From Flavobacteriales bacterium (GTDB taxonomy: Bacteria; Bacteroidota; Bacteroidia; Flavobacteriales_C; GCA-002722245): a stretch of DNA of 64,000 nucleotides. The position numbers and the translations under genes are program-made. The notes beneath the pieces were generated by a model. It was given only the letters and a program-made list of their open reading frames with translations. It did no database searches and had not been told where the DNA came from. The DNA lies in NCBI GenBank assembly GCA_023251075.1, contig JAHEZM010000016.1:1-64000 (forward strand). Direction: 5' to 3'. Every line of letters begins with the position of its first letter. Within the stretch, counting starts at the first letter, position 1. Shown one piece after another: positions 35,613 through 44,709 of this stretch.

Positions 35613-37100
35613 TTATTCTTGAGTACAAACCAATTGGTAATTCTTGAATTCAAGAATTCCTACCTGTCTGTTTTCGATTCCTGATTCAGCAGAATTTTTA
35701 ATGAATAGATAATCCTGCATCATTCCTTTCCATTTAATATTTAAAAAATCATTGTTATTTAAATCTGTGTTTTTCTCAATCGCTGAAACAAAAATATAAG
35801 TGAGATCATACCCTGTAAAAGCATATTCCGATGGCTCAGTTTTAAACTTATTTACATAGGAATAAATCATATTGTCGATGTACGGAGATTCATAACGATT
35901 CAAATAAAAAGAAGGAACGCGAACATTTAATCCCTGAAAATGCAAAACATCAATACTCGCATAATCAGTCCACGACTCCATACCATACAAAGCAAACTTA
36001 TAATCTTTACTCAACTTGTACATCGAGTTCATAAATTTGGTAACAAAGCTTTGATTTTCTGTTGGCAGAAAAACAACATTTACGGTGTCTTTCAACAAAT
36101 GAGCTTTAAAGCTCTCTACCGTGATGGTTAACTTACTTGGATTTACATCAAGATAGGTATTAGCGATCGATTTTCCATCTAATAATGATTTGATGTAAGC
36201 CGCATTTTGTTTGCTTTTATCATTATCTCCTATCACTATAAAATTACAACCCGGATATTTTTTAATGGCATTGTATGTAACTGCTGATAAATAACTGTTT
36301 TTAGCCGGACTCACTTTTACCAGAAAAGGATTATTTGTGATCACTTCTTCATTTTTCGATAAAGGTGAAATCATATATATATTTTTTGAAGCACAGAAAG
36401 CTGAAGCCATTTTCACACAATCCAAATTCACCGGACCAATCAATAAATTCAAACCTTCCAATTCTTTCTTTTTCAATATCTGCTTTAAAACCGAAGTATC
36501 TCCATTATCGTCGTAAGCATACAAATCAACACGATAACCCAACCTCTTCAAACTATCTAAAGCGGTTAAAGCACCTTCATAAAAATCGATAAAAGCCTGA
36601 ATGCTATTAGGAATTTGAAGATCAAGATATTCACCTTTTTTAGCACGAATGGTATCCAAAGCGCTCAAATGAAAGGGTAGAATCAATCCCACTTTTACCA
36701 ATTTTTTTGAACTTGGAATAGGGCACTTCTCATTAGGTAATCTTGGTTTGGTACTATCTATTTGCAATTGAATTTCATCGCTCAAGCCTTTTAATCTTTC
36801 ATCTAATTTTTCTTCCTTCTCCTCTTTTTTAACTTTCTTTTCACTCTTCTTCAATACAGGAATATAAACTACCTCATCTTTTTTTAAGCCTTGTAGCAGT
36901 CCATTATTTGCCGCTTTGATATCCTCTTGCGAAACATCGTATTTTTTCGATAAAGAATACAAAGTTTGTTTCGGTTCAATTTTAACAGCGTAAAACTCTT
37001 TTCCATCTTTCACCACAACACTATCTTTGTGCTGCGCTGTACACGAAGTAAGCACGCCCATACAGAGCGTGAGCATTACAAATATTTTTTTTATTCCCAT
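35613..37100 (-). CDS. LysM-domain periplasmic-binding-like lipoprotein
   Basis: A protein of 495 residues: lipoprotein signal with lipobox LTSC at about residue 20, a LysM domain at ~38-82 ([24 protein letters not shown]), a charged linker rich in Lys/Glu, and a type I periplasmic-binding fold from ~130 ([38 protein letters not shown]). LysM would hold it on peptidoglycan. The layout recalls LpoA-like activators of cell-wall synthases, but that is only an analogy. It overlaps guaA by ten bases. Confidence 0.85.
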   Translation of the reverse strand: MGIKKIFVMLTLCMGVLTSCTAQHKDSVVVKDGKEFYAVKIEPKQTLYSLSKKYDVSQEDIKAANNGLLQGLKKDEVVYIPVLKKSEKKVKKEEKEEKLDERLKGLSDEIQLQIDSTKPRLPNEKCPIPSSKKLVKVGLILPFHLSALDTIRAKKGEYLDLQIPNSIQAFIDFYEGALTALDSLKRLGYRVDLYAYDDNGDTSVLKQILKKKELEGLNLLIGPVNLDCVKMASAFCASKNIYMISPLSKNEEVITNNPFLVKVSPAKNSYLSAVTYNAIKKYPGCNFIVIGDNDKSKQNAAYIKSLLDGKSIANTYLDVNPSKLTITVESFKAHLLKDTVNVVFLPTENQSFVTKFMNSMYKLSKDYKFALYGMESWTDYASIDVLHFQGLNVRVPSFYLNRYESPYIDNMIYSYVNKFKTEPSEYAFTGYDLTYIFVSAIEKNTDLNNNDFLNIKWKGMMQDYLFIKNSAESGIENRQVGILEFKNYQLVCTQE

Positions 37101-38620
37101 TCTATGGTTGCTGGTGGTTTTGAGCTAATGTCGTAAACAACTCTGTTCACGCCTTTCACTCTATTGATAATGGTATTCGATACTTCTGCTAAAAATTCAT
37201 AAGGTAAATGCACCCAATCGGCAGTCATTCCATCGGTAGATGACACTGCTCTCAAGGCCACTGCATTTTCGTAAGTACGCTCGTCGCCCATTACGCCTAC
37301 ACTTTGCACCGGCAAGAAAATTGCACCTGCCTGCCATACCGAATCGTACAATCCTTTTTCTTTAAGCATGTTGATGTATATAGCATCAACTTCTTGCAAA
37401 GTACGTACCTTTTCTTCGGTGATAGCACCTAATACACGAATAGCCAAACCTGGACCAGGAAAAGGATGGCGACCTAAAATATCAGCATTAATCTGTAAAG
37501 TTTTACCTACTCTGCGAACTTCATCTTTAAACAAAGAACGAAGGGGCTCAACAATTTTTAATTTCATGAAATCAGGTAAACCACCCACATTATGGTGAGA
37601 TTTAATAGTTGCCGACGGACCTTTAACAGATACCGATTCGATAACATCAGGATAAATAGTTCCTTGCGCCAACCATTTTACATCTTGTATCAAGTGCGAT
37701 TCTTCATCGAATACTTCAATAAAAACTCTTCCTATGATTTTTCTTTTTGCTTCAGGATCGCTCACACCATTCAATTCCCCTAAGAATTTTTTGCTGGCAT
37801 TCACTCCCTTTACATTCAAACCTAAATGCTTGTATTGCTCTAAAACTTGTCCGAACTCATCTTTACGCAACAAACCGTTATCAATAAAAATACAATATAG
37901 ATTTTTGCCAATAGCCTTGTGTAACAATACAGCTGCTACCGAAGAATCTACTCCGCCCGATAAGCCCAATACCACTTTATCGTTACCCAACTTTGCTTTC
38001 AATTCGGCAACCGTAGTTTCCACAAATGAATCGGGAGTCCACGATTGTTTACAACCACAAATATTCACCACATAGTTTTGCAACAATATTTTGCCTTCTA
38101 GTGAATGATATACTTCGGGATGAAACTGAATACAATAGGTTTCTTCTCCTTTGATATGATAAGCCGCTACAGCAACATCCTTGGTAGAAGCAATGATTTC
38201 GAAGTTATCGGCTAATTTAGTAACGGTATCTCCATGCGACATCCATACTTGAGAACCAACACTCATGCCTTTTAATAATGGATTTTTACTTTCAATTTTC
38301 TCGAGATTGGCACGACCATACTCACGATGAGCGGATTTACCTACTACTCCGCCACCTTGCTTCGCCAGATATTGTGCACCATAACAAACTCCCAGCAAAG
38401 GCAGCTTGCCTTTAAAGGCAGATGCATCTATTTGAGGAGCGTCCGCATCATTCACCGAAAAAGGACTTCCTGATATAATAACACCTTTCACATTTTCGCT
38501 AATCGCCGGAAAATGGTTGAAAGGGTGAATTTCACAATAAACATTTAATTCACGTACTCTCCTAGCAATCAACTGAGTGTACTGAGAACCACAATCTAAA
38601 ATAAGTATCATTTCTTGCAT
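37091..38620 (-). CDS. guaA: GMP synthase (glutamine-hydrolysing)
   Basis: A two-domain enzyme of 509 residues making GMP from XMP. The class I amidotransferase domain is at residues 1-190 ([10 protein letters not shown] with the catalytic Cys; FHPEVYHS with the catalytic His). The ATP pyrophosphatase domain follows ([16 protein letters not shown]) and then the dimerisation domain ([16 protein letters not shown]). The start is ATG at 38620, with a second ATG three codons in. A -7 box ends only four bases before the first ATG. It leads the operon guaA-LysM-hemF-TIGR02757. Confidence 0.96.
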   Translation of the reverse strand: MQEMILILDCGSQYTQLIARRVRELNVYCEIHPFNHFPAISENVKGVIISGSPFSVNDADAPQIDASAFKGKLPLLGVCYGAQYLAKQGGGVVGKSAHREYGRANLEKIESKNPLLKGMSVGSQVWMSHGDTVTKLADNFEIIASTKDVAVAAYHIKGEETYCIQFHPEVYHSLEGKILLQNYVVNICGCKQSWTPDSFVETTVAELKAKLGNDKVVLGLSGGVDSSVAAVLLHKAIGKNLYCIFIDNGLLRKDEFGQVLEQYKHLGLNVKGVNASKKFLGELNGVSDPEAKRKIIGRVFIEVFDEESHLIQDVKWLAQGTIYPDVIESVSVKGPSATIKSHHNVGGLPDFMKLKIVEPLRSLFKDEVRRVGKTLQINADILGRHPFPGPGLAIRVLGAITEEKVRTLQEVDAIYINMLKEKGLYDSVWQAGAIFLPVQSVGVMGDERTYENAVALRAVSSTDGMTADWVHLPYEFLAEVSNTIINRVKGVNRVVYDISSKPPATIEWE

Positions 38621-38624
38621 CTGG

Positions 38625-38632
38625 CAAAGATA
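38625..38632 (-). promoter_or_regulatory. -7 box directly before guaA
   Basis: The minus strand reads TATCTTTG, exact to TAnnTTTG. Using rnpB as the ruler, transcription would start at about 38621, one base from the guaA ATG: a leaderless message. No -33 TTTG is obvious. Confidence 0.5.
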
Positions 38633-38750
38633 CTATTAATGCTTAATTGGCAGAGAGATAGAGAAGATTTTTTGAAGAATTTTTGAACAATGGGGGTTGG
38701 TAAGGTTGAGGAGAAATTGGTATGTTTGAAAAGTTGAGATAAATTAGAAA

Positions 38751-39254
38751 ATGACTTCACTATTTGACATTAAACAGGCTTATTTACAAAGTATGTCCAT
38801 AAAAGACTATTTTAAAACAATAGAGTTATCGATTGGTAAAAACATAAACGTGGATAAACTATCTGACTTTTTAACTGTTTTACCTTATTCCGAGACCAAA
38901 CCGTACTTAACAAGAAGAAACTTGATTCCAGTTGATAAAAGATTTGAAAAAATCGAATTAGTTTATACGAATAAAAATAAAATCAATGCAATTGTTTGGG
39001 ATATAAGTATTTCTCTATCGGAACTAATAGAAATTTTTGGAGAACCAATAATTCATAATGAGCCATACAGTCATTCAACGGCTTTCGCATTTAAAAGTAA
39101 TAATTCAGATATTGAAATTATTAAGACAAGATACCCTGACTGGTTAACAAAGGTAAAGGGCAAAGATATTTTCGAATACCAGAGTAAAAACAATCAAAAA
39201 ACAGAGCTCAAAAACCCTCAATTTAAATTTATACAGATTGATATTAAAAGCTGA
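38751..39254 (+). CDS. Protein of unknown function
   Basis: This 167-residue protein has no signal peptide or membrane helix. It has mixed alpha/beta character (FEKIELVYTNKNKINAIVWD, then LSELIEIFGEP) and a Lys/Asn-rich C-terminus. I recognise no family. It stands alone between guaA and the toxin-antitoxin pair, reading away from guaA. The high AT content and Lys/Asn/Ile bias suggest accessory DNA. An immunity-type or SMI1-like small protein is possible, but I see no diagnostic motif. Confidence 0.65.
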   Translation: MTSLFDIKQAYLQSMSIKDYFKTIELSIGKNINVDKLSDFLTVLPYSETKPYLTRRNLIPVDKRFEKIELVYTNKNKINAIVWDISISLSELIEIFGEPIIHNEPYSHSTAFAFKSNNSDIEIIKTRYPDWLTKVKGKDIFEYQSKNNQKTELKNPQFKFIQIDIKS

Positions 39255-39284
39255 AAGTAAAATCTACTGAGCGAAACAATGGGA

Positions 39285-39611
39285 TCACGCAAGTTTCAAA
39301 TTCTCCTTCCCTATCCTAACATTAAAAAATATCTCTGCCTTAAGTGCTTTAAATACTTTCATAATTGTATCGATACTTGCACTATTAGTACTGCTTTCAA
39401 GTTTAGAGATTTGTGCTTTTTGAACCCCAACCAAAGCGCCCAATTGTTCTTGAGTGAGCTTACGTTCTAAACGCGCTCGTTTAATCATTCTCCCCAACAC
39501 ATCCATACTTAACTCGTACTCATATTCTTCACGCGCTTTGCTTCCCGCCTTGCCAATATGCTTATCTTTCATTTCAGATAAGCTATAGCCTTTTATTGTT
39601 TTCTTTGCCAT
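39285..39611 (-). CDS. higA: HigA-type XRE antitoxin
   Basis: The ATG at 39611 (MAKKTIKGYSLSEMKDKHIG) gives 108 residues. The C-terminal half is an XRE helix-turn-helix (RARLERKLTQEQLGALVGVQKAQISKLES) that binds the operon's operator. It starts one base after the toxin stop, so the two are coupled. The toxin-first order is that of HigBA. A DNA-binding antitoxin is certain from the pair; the name HigA is by analogy. Confidence 0.88.
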   Translation of the reverse strand: MAKKTIKGYSLSEMKDKHIGKAGSKAREEYEYELSMDVLGRMIKRARLERKLTQEQLGALVGVQKAQISKLESSTNSASIDTIMKVFKALKAEIFFNVRIGKENLKLA

Positions 39612-39612
39612 A

Positions 39613-39954
39613 CTATTTAAGATTTTTGTACTCAAAATATTTACGCTTGATCTTTACAGCTCTTTCTATTTCATAGCCTGGAATTTTATCTACTTTCTTG
39701 ATAAAGCCATGTGTTGCTATTACCAAAGTATCATGATTGCTTTGCTTATCCCAAAAAGCCAACAATCGAATTTGCAAACCATTGTATTTGGTTCTAAACT
39801 CCCAAATTTCATTACTTAGTTTTTTAAAGAGCTTTGGGTCGTTCGTTTGTTCGGCTAAATCGATATTGTACAATACCTTTCGAATGGTTTTAGCATCAAG
39901 TGTCGAAACAAACTCTTCGGCATCTTCTAAAAAGAATGTGTTAAAGAAACGCAT
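39613..39954 (-). CDS. higB: HigB/RelE-superfamily toxin (Gp49-like)
   Basis: A protein of 113 residues of the phage-derived Gp49/HigB type: FLEDAEEFVSTLDAKTIRKVLYNI, then EFRTKYNGLQIRLLAFWD and LVIATHGFIKKVDKIPGYEIERA. Conserved features are the basic RT..GLQ.R strand and the GF.KK...P block. Such toxins cut mRNA, usually on the ribosome. It is the first gene of the pair, preceded by a palindromic operator over the -7 box. Confidence 0.9.
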   Translation of the reverse strand: MRFFNTFFLEDAEEFVSTLDAKTIRKVLYNIDLAEQTNDPKLFKKLSNEIWEFRTKYNGLQIRLLAFWDKQSNHDTLVIATHGFIKKVDKIPGYEIERAVKIKRKYFEYKNLK

Positions 39955-39986
39955 TTATTTAAATTCAAAGTTAGGTTAAGAAAACA

Positions 39987-40008
39987 AAGTTTCCAAATAT
40001 AGAAACTT
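39987..40008 (-). promoter_or_regulatory. Promoter-operator of the toxin-antitoxin pair
   Basis: AAGTTTC and GAAACTT form perfect seven-base arms around an eight-base centre, which on the minus strand is the exact -7 box TATATTTG (39994-40001). The box inside the palindrome fits autorepression by the antitoxin. It lies 33 bases upstream of the toxin ATG. Confidence 0.75.
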
Positions 40009-40303
40009 AATTTTAGTTAGTTGGGGTAAAAATAAAGGAATTGTAAACGCTTGTGATTATTTAAAAAGCTTGAGTTATTAGTGAATAATTCACGAAAAAA
40101 TGTTGTACTGCATAAAATGTAAACCAAGTGAAGCGATGTATCATTTTAAACAGGAAAACAAAATCCCTCTTACCACAACACAGGCAATTTCGCGCTCTCC
40201 CTTTTTGCAAAGGGAGAAATTAAAAGCATCCCATTATCCAAAACCTAAACTTGTGTGGCTATTGTATGCGAACCCTAAACTGCCTATATTAAAGTAGGAA
40301 CAT
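40009..40303. other. Gap without a convincing gene; one hairpin
   Basis: A 65-codon frame (40100-40297) runs through here but has no family-like pattern. A hairpin with perfect eight-base arms CTCCCTTT (40197-40204) and AAAGGGAG (40209-40216) lies within it. I see no RNA gene. Confidence 0.5.
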
Positions 40304-40340
40304 AAAAAAAGGATCAGTCACTTGACTGATCCTTTTTATT
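40304..40340. terminator. Bidirectional terminator after the cyclophilin gene
   Basis: The stem AAAAAGGATCAGTC / GACTGATCCTTTTT (14 pairs, loop ACTT) has A- and T-runs outside. It lies 16 bases past the cyclophilin stop. Confidence 0.88.
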
Positions 40341-40355
40341 TTAAGATTATTCGTA

Positions 40356-40787
40356 TTAATCTACAATCACAATTTTTTCGATTTCATCTCCTTGTTCAAT
40401 AGCATCGAGGACATCTAAGCCCTCATACACTTTGCCGAAGCAAGTATGATTTCTATCTAGGTGCGCTGTGTTTTTTCTGCTGTGGCAAACAAAAAACTGA
40501 GAACCACCCGTGTTTCTACCTGCATGTGCCATTGATAAAACACCTCTGTCGTGGTATTGATTTCCTCCATCTAATTCGCATTTGATGGTATAACCTGGTC
40601 CGCCGGCACCAGTTCTATTAGGGCAACCTCCCTGAATCACAAAATCAGGAATTACACGATGAAAATTCAATCCATCATAATATCCGTCTTTTGCTAGTTT
40701 AACAAAGTTTGCTACTGTGTTAGGAGCATCTTTTTCGTAGAAGTCTACTTTCATTACTCCTTTTTCGGTGTGAATTTCTGCTTTCAT
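40356..40787 (-). CDS. Cyclophilin-type peptidyl-prolyl isomerase
   Basis: This 143-residue single-domain cyclophilin has [30 protein letters not shown] split over the usual positions (catalytic Arg in FHRV), [16 protein letters not shown] and [16 protein letters not shown]. It speeds cis-trans isomerisation of proline bonds. No signal peptide, so it is cytosolic. It is the last gene of the pepD unit, two bases from the propeller protein. Confidence 0.93.
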   Translation of the reverse strand: MKAEIHTEKGVMKVDFYEKDAPNTVANFVKLAKDGYYDGLNFHRVIPDFVIQGGCPNRTGAGGPGYTIKCELDGGNQYHDRGVLSMAHAGRNTGGSQFFVCHSRKNTAHLDRNHTCFGKVYEGLDVLDAIEQGDEIEKIVIVD

Positions 40788-40789
40788 TT

Positions 40790-41626
40790 TTACTTAATTA
40801 TTAATTCTAAATTCATTAATAGGGATTGTCCGTCGTCGTTATCAGTCATTGCTTTTAAGAAATAAGAATCACCTTCTTTTCGCTCTACAGCCAATGCTTC
40901 AATTTTATTTTCACGATCTACCAACACAGAAAGAACATCGGAATGGGTTGGTGCGCAAAGATTAATTATTCCAATAAAACTACCTAATATTTCTCCATCA
41001 TTTATCCAATCGCTGGTATTTTCAACCGATGCACTAAAAAACAAGAAATCATCAAAAACACAAGCTCCAGAAAAACCAGCAATATGTCCGTTGATATTAG
41101 GTAAATTATATTTTCGAATTTCTACTTCCTGTAGTTCGTCATTTTTAAAAACCACATTATTAAAGCTTTCCAGAGATAAAATAAAAATACTATTGTCGCC
41201 CCTATTCATTAAATAAACTAAATCATTGAGAACAGCAGCAGCTTCAATATTAAATTCCTCTGGTTTTAATTTTGCTTCGTACTTTAAAACATCATACAAT
41301 TTAACAAGCGAAAACTCTTGTATTTGTTCACTTTTTAAATTCACTACAAACATTTTATTTCTATTTTGGGCAGAACCTGAACCCAATAAAAACAAATCAT
41401 TATCAATCGCAAACATTGCCTCAAAATCGGGTTTCAGCATTTTAGGAATTCGAGCTTCTTGATTTTCGAAAAGAGGAATTTTCTTTTGAATTTTTCCGTC
41501 GTGATTGATTTGAAACACAAAAGAAGAATCATCGCAACACACGAATATTGTATCATTCAATAACTCCATCCCTGAAGCGGAAGGAACATCTTTCAACAAA
41601 ACTTTAGAAAGAATTTTAAGCTCCAT
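40790..41626 (-). CDS. DUF6929-like beta-propeller protein
   Basis: A cytosolic protein of 278 residues made of repeated beta stretches ([75 protein letters not shown]). The pattern fits a small beta-propeller, and the blocks resemble a Bacteroidota family I believe is DUF6929. I cannot name a ligand or activity. It shares one base with the pepD stop and lies two bases from the cyclophilin gene, so all three are one transcript. Confidence 0.65.
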   Translation of the reverse strand: MELKILSKVLLKDVPSASGMELLNDTIFVCCDDSSFVFQINHDGKIQKKIPLFENQEARIPKMLKPDFEAMFAIDNDLFLLGSGSAQNRNKMFVVNLKSEQIQEFSLVKLYDVLKYEAKLKPEEFNIEAAAVLNDLVYLMNRGDNSIFILSLESFNNVVFKNDELQEVEIRKYNLPNINGHIAGFSGACVFDDFLFFSASVENTSDWINDGEILGSFIGIINLCAPTHSDVLSVLVDRENKIEALAVERKEGDSYFLKAMTDNDDGQSLLMNLELIIK

Positions 41627-43080
41627 TAAGCCGGCACATTTTTAAGCATCTCTACTAAATAATTCCAGAATTTTTCCACCGATTTAATATTCACTTTTTC
41701 ATCGGGAGAGTGAGGATATTTAATGGTGGGGCCGAAAGAAATCATATCTAACCCTGGGTATGCTTTTCCAATGATCCCACATTCTAATCCGGCATGAATA
41801 GCCATTACCTTTGGTTCTACTTTATTCAACACTAAATATTGCGCTTTGGCTACTTTCAAAATTGCTGAATCCATATCGGGTTTCCATCCGGGATATGATC
41901 CTTGAAATTTCACTGTAGCGCCCATCAATTCAAAAGTAGCCTGAATACTTTTGGCTAATTCTACTTTTCCGGTTTCGCTATTTCCTCGAGCTAAACATTG
42001 CACCGACAATTCTCCTTTCCCAACATTCACTTTTGCAATATTATTAGAAGTATCCACCAATCCTTTTATATCAATACTCATGGCCAATACGTTATTCGGA
42101 CAAGCATACAAAGCGTTGATTAAATTTTGCTGACTTTTCTCATCCATTATTGTTGCCGGAAGATCAACTTTTTCAGTACTAAAACTCAATTTATCTTCCA
42201 TCTTAAATTCATTCTTCCATGCACTTTCGAGAGAAGAAACAGATTGTTGCAATTCTTTTTCTGAAGCAACAGGAATAACAATTACAACAAAAGATTCGCG
42301 AGGAATTGCATTTCTTAAGCTACCTCCTTCAACGCTAGCAATTTTTGCATTTAAATTGGCAGTGATTTCTGCCAAAAACCGATTCATTAATTTATTGGCA
42401 TTGGCTCTTCCCAAGTGAATATCAACACCTGAATGACCACCCTTCAAACCTCTCAACGAAAGTTTAAATGCACTATGATTTGCTGGAACTTTTTCTTCCT
42501 GATATTTAGCATTTACGTTCACTTCAATTCCTCCAGCACAACCTACACACAACTCATCCTCTTCTTCCGAATCGAGATTTAATAAAATACTTCCTTTTAA
42601 AATTCCGGGCTGTAAATTGAAAGCACCCGTCATTCCACTTTCTTCATCCACTGTAATCAATGCCTCTACCGGACCGTGTTGTAAATCTTTTGAAGCCATA
42701 ACCGACATAATTGCAGCAACCCCCATTCCATTATCCGACCCCAAAGTAGTGCCTTGGGCCTTCACCCATTCACCATCGATATAACTTATAATTCCTTGCG
42801 TATTAAAATCAAAAATAACATCGCTGTTTTTTTGGTGTACCATATCCATATGCGCCTGAAGAATTACACCTTTTCTGTTTTCAAATCCTTTGCTCGCTGG
42901 TTTTCTATAAATGATATTGCCTATTGCATCTACTATAGTTTCAATACCATTTTTCTCACCAAACTCTTTTAAAAAAGCACGCACTTTTTCTTCCTTTTTA
43001 GAAGGACGAGGAACTGCATTTAAATCTTCGAAATTATTCCAAACAATGGAAGGCTGTAGGTTTCTTACTTCTTGCGACAT
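41626..43080 (-). CDS. pepD: Aminoacyl-histidine dipeptidase / cytosol non-specific dipeptidase
   Basis: An M20-family zinc dipeptidase of 484 residues. The metal-binding blocks are ILQAHMDMVHQ (His, Asp), GSDNGMGVAA (bridging Asp), VDEESGMTGAF (catalytic Glu), LNLDSEEEDEL, and the late HAGLECG and GPTIKYPHSPDE. The lid domain with LKGGHSGVDIHLGRAN lies in the middle. It hydrolyses dipeptides in the cytosol. A minus-strand TATTTTAG box at 43101-43108, 21 bases upstream, may drive this gene and the two below it. Confidence 0.94.
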   Translation of the reverse strand: MSQEVRNLQPSIVWNNFEDLNAVPRPSKKEEKVRAFLKEFGEKNGIETIVDAIGNIIYRKPASKGFENRKGVILQAHMDMVHQKNSDVIFDFNTQGIISYIDGEWVKAQGTTLGSDNGMGVAAIMSVMASKDLQHGPVEALITVDEESGMTGAFNLQPGILKGSILLNLDSEEEDELCVGCAGGIEVNVNAKYQEEKVPANHSAFKLSLRGLKGGHSGVDIHLGRANANKLMNRFLAEITANLNAKIASVEGGSLRNAIPRESFVVIVIPVASEKELQQSVSSLESAWKNEFKMEDKLSFSTEKVDLPATIMDEKSQQNLINALYACPNNVLAMSIDIKGLVDTSNNIAKVNVGKGELSVQCLARGNSETGKVELAKSIQATFELMGATVKFQGSYPGWKPDMDSAILKVAKAQYLVLNKVEPKVMAIHAGLECGIIGKAYPGLDMISFGPTIKYPHSPDEKVNIKSVEKFWNYLVEMLKNVPA

Positions 43081-43120
43081 CTTATAAATATTGATTGCAG
43101 CTAAAATATAAATTTAAAGG

Positions 43121-43990
43121 TTATTTCTCGCCTTCGCAGCCATGAATAGTACATGTTGCATTAATACAAGTAGAAATTTTAGTACATCTGCTGTCCATCA
43201 TATCGGTGGCAATACATTGAACTTCCTTTTTCCGCATACTTTTTTTAATCTCATAAGAGCTGGAAACACCAGTCCAAAAAGGTAAATTCAAACGTGATTC
43301 TATATGTTGTTCCACATAATCGGGTAACTGATAAAAAAAATCATAGCCGGTAAATTTCTCCAGTGAATCGATAGTAACCGGATCTTTTTTCATTTCATTT
43401 TTCACATCTACATTGGGCAATATAAAACCAATAGCATCCATATCAATTCCATTGTAAACCAAAACTGCTTTAAAGAAATAATCGGGAACCGGAATTTTAT
43501 TATCACCTACTGTATCGATCTTTTCTTTGTCTTTAAACACCGGACCACTTACTATATATATACTATCGTAAACCACTGCCCAACCACGCACCATATTTTC
43601 AACAATATTCCAGGTAACCTGATCAAAGGAAGCTTTCATCGGACTCACATTAGCAAATAAATAAGCATCATGCATTTCATACGAACTGGCACGTGAATCG
43701 CCAGAAGGTTTTAATTGTCCGGGAATAAAAGCTCTTTGAACAAAAGCCTGATTATTAATTGCACCAGCGGGTAATTTATCATCGTTGTAAAATTTTAAAT
43801 CGGGATTAATTTTGTTTTTGGCATCGGAACCTCTCAGCATATAAGCCACCCAATTCGACTGTTTGTATTTGGGCGAATACTCATAAAAATATCCGTTATG
43901 GCGCTCAAAAGAAGTAGAATAAGGCATGGCATATTGCTGGGCCTTAATACATTGAGAAAACAATAAAAATGAAAGAAAAATTTGTTTCAT
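43121..43990 (-). CDS. Secreted NUC1-fold protein lacking the catalytic DRGH motif
   Basis: This 289-residue protein has a signal peptide (MKQIFLSFLLFSQCIKAQ) and the body of the DNA/RNA non-specific endonuclease family: YSTSFERHNGYFYEY, then YLFANVSPMKASFDQVTWNIVEN (counterpart of the LSN.SPQ...FN..W..LEN block) and YIVSGPVFKD. Where active members have DRGHLAPAAD, this one has FIPGQLKPSGD, so the catalytic His is Gln92. The C-terminus is Cys-rich (five Cys in the last ~35 residues). It is probably an inactive relative with a binding or structural role; that is inference. Confidence 0.78.
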   Translation of the reverse strand: MKQIFLSFLLFSQCIKAQQYAMPYSTSFERHNGYFYEYSPKYKQSNWVAYMLRGSDAKNKINPDLKFYNDDKLPAGAINNQAFVQRAFIPGQLKPSGDSRASSYEMHDAYLFANVSPMKASFDQVTWNIVENMVRGWAVVYDSIYIVSGPVFKDKEKIDTVGDNKIPVPDYFFKAVLVYNGIDMDAIGFILPNVDVKNEMKKDPVTIDSLEKFTGYDFFYQLPDYVEQHIESRLNLPFWTGVSSSYEIKKSMRKKEVQCIATDMMDSRCTKISTCINATCTIHGCEGEK

Positions 43991-44033
43991 GCACTTACTA
44001 CGCTAAATATAGAATTGAGTTTTGAACAGACTA

Positions 44034-44063
44034 TTTGCTGTCAAAAATAATACCTTATTTTAG
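44034..44063 (+). promoter_or_regulatory. Probable promoter of recR
   Basis: TTTG (44034-44037), 18 bases, TATTTTAG (44056-44063, one mismatch to TAnnTTTG). The leader before the ATG at 44084 would be about 17 bases. Confidence 0.5.
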
Positions 44064-44083
44064 CGCCCACTGAAAAACAACCC

Positions 44084-44704
44084 ATGGAATTTAATTTTCC
44101 GTCGAAAGTATTATTTAAAGCAATTGAGAGTTTCAACAGTTTACCAGGTGTTGGTAGAAAAACTGCGTTGCGCTATACTTTAAATATGTTGAAAATGGAA
44201 CCCGCAGAAATTATTCGTTTTTCAGAAAACATTAGAAAACTTGCAGAAGACATTCGCTTTTGCGAAAAGTGCCATAATATTTCTGATCAGATTGTTTGTG
44301 ATATTTGCAGCAATACTTCCAGAAAACGAGATACCCTTTGTGTAGTGCAGGATGTACGTGATGTTTTGGCGATTGAAAACACGCAGCAATATAATGGACT
44401 CTATCACGTTTTGGGGGGCGTTATTTCCCCAATTGATGGAATTGGCCCCTCAGATTTAAACATCGAAAGTTTAGAGAACAGGGTGAAATTAAACGAAGTA
44501 AAAGAAGTTATTTTGGCATTGAGTACCACGATGGAAGGCGACACCACCAATTTCTATATTTTTAGAAAACTGGGGAACCTTCCCATCAACATCACTACTA
44601 TAGCAAGAGGGATGGGCTTTGGCGATGAAATTGAATATACCGACGAGCTAACATTGGGTCGGTCGATTATTAATAGAATACCTTATAAAGGAGCAGTAAA
44701 ATAA
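44084..44704 (+). CDS. recR: Recombination mediator RecR
   Basis: A protein of 206 residues: an N-terminal helix-hairpin-helix region (FNSLPGVGRKTALRYTL), a C4 zinc finger (CEKCHNISDQIVCDIC), a Toprim domain (TLCVVQDVRDVLAIEN, LALSTTMEGDTTNFYI), and a C-terminal Walker B-like helix. With RecF and RecO it helps load RecA on gapped DNA; recF is present at 61707. Five bases separate it from the glycosyltransferase gene. Confidence 0.96.
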   Translation: MEFNFPSKVLFKAIESFNSLPGVGRKTALRYTLNMLKMEPAEIIRFSENIRKLAEDIRFCEKCHNISDQIVCDICSNTSRKRDTLCVVQDVRDVLAIENTQQYNGLYHVLGGVISPIDGIGPSDLNIESLENRVKLNEVKEVILALSTTMEGDTTNFYIFRKLGNLPINITTIARGMGFGDEIEYTDELTLGRSIINRIPYKGAVK

Positions 44705-44709
44705 AGAAT

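Noticed and set aside
40100-40297. A 65-codon plus-strand frame next to the toxin-antitoxin pair
   Set aside because: No family-like pattern, a hairpin inside it, poor codon use and no promoter; listed only as a gap.
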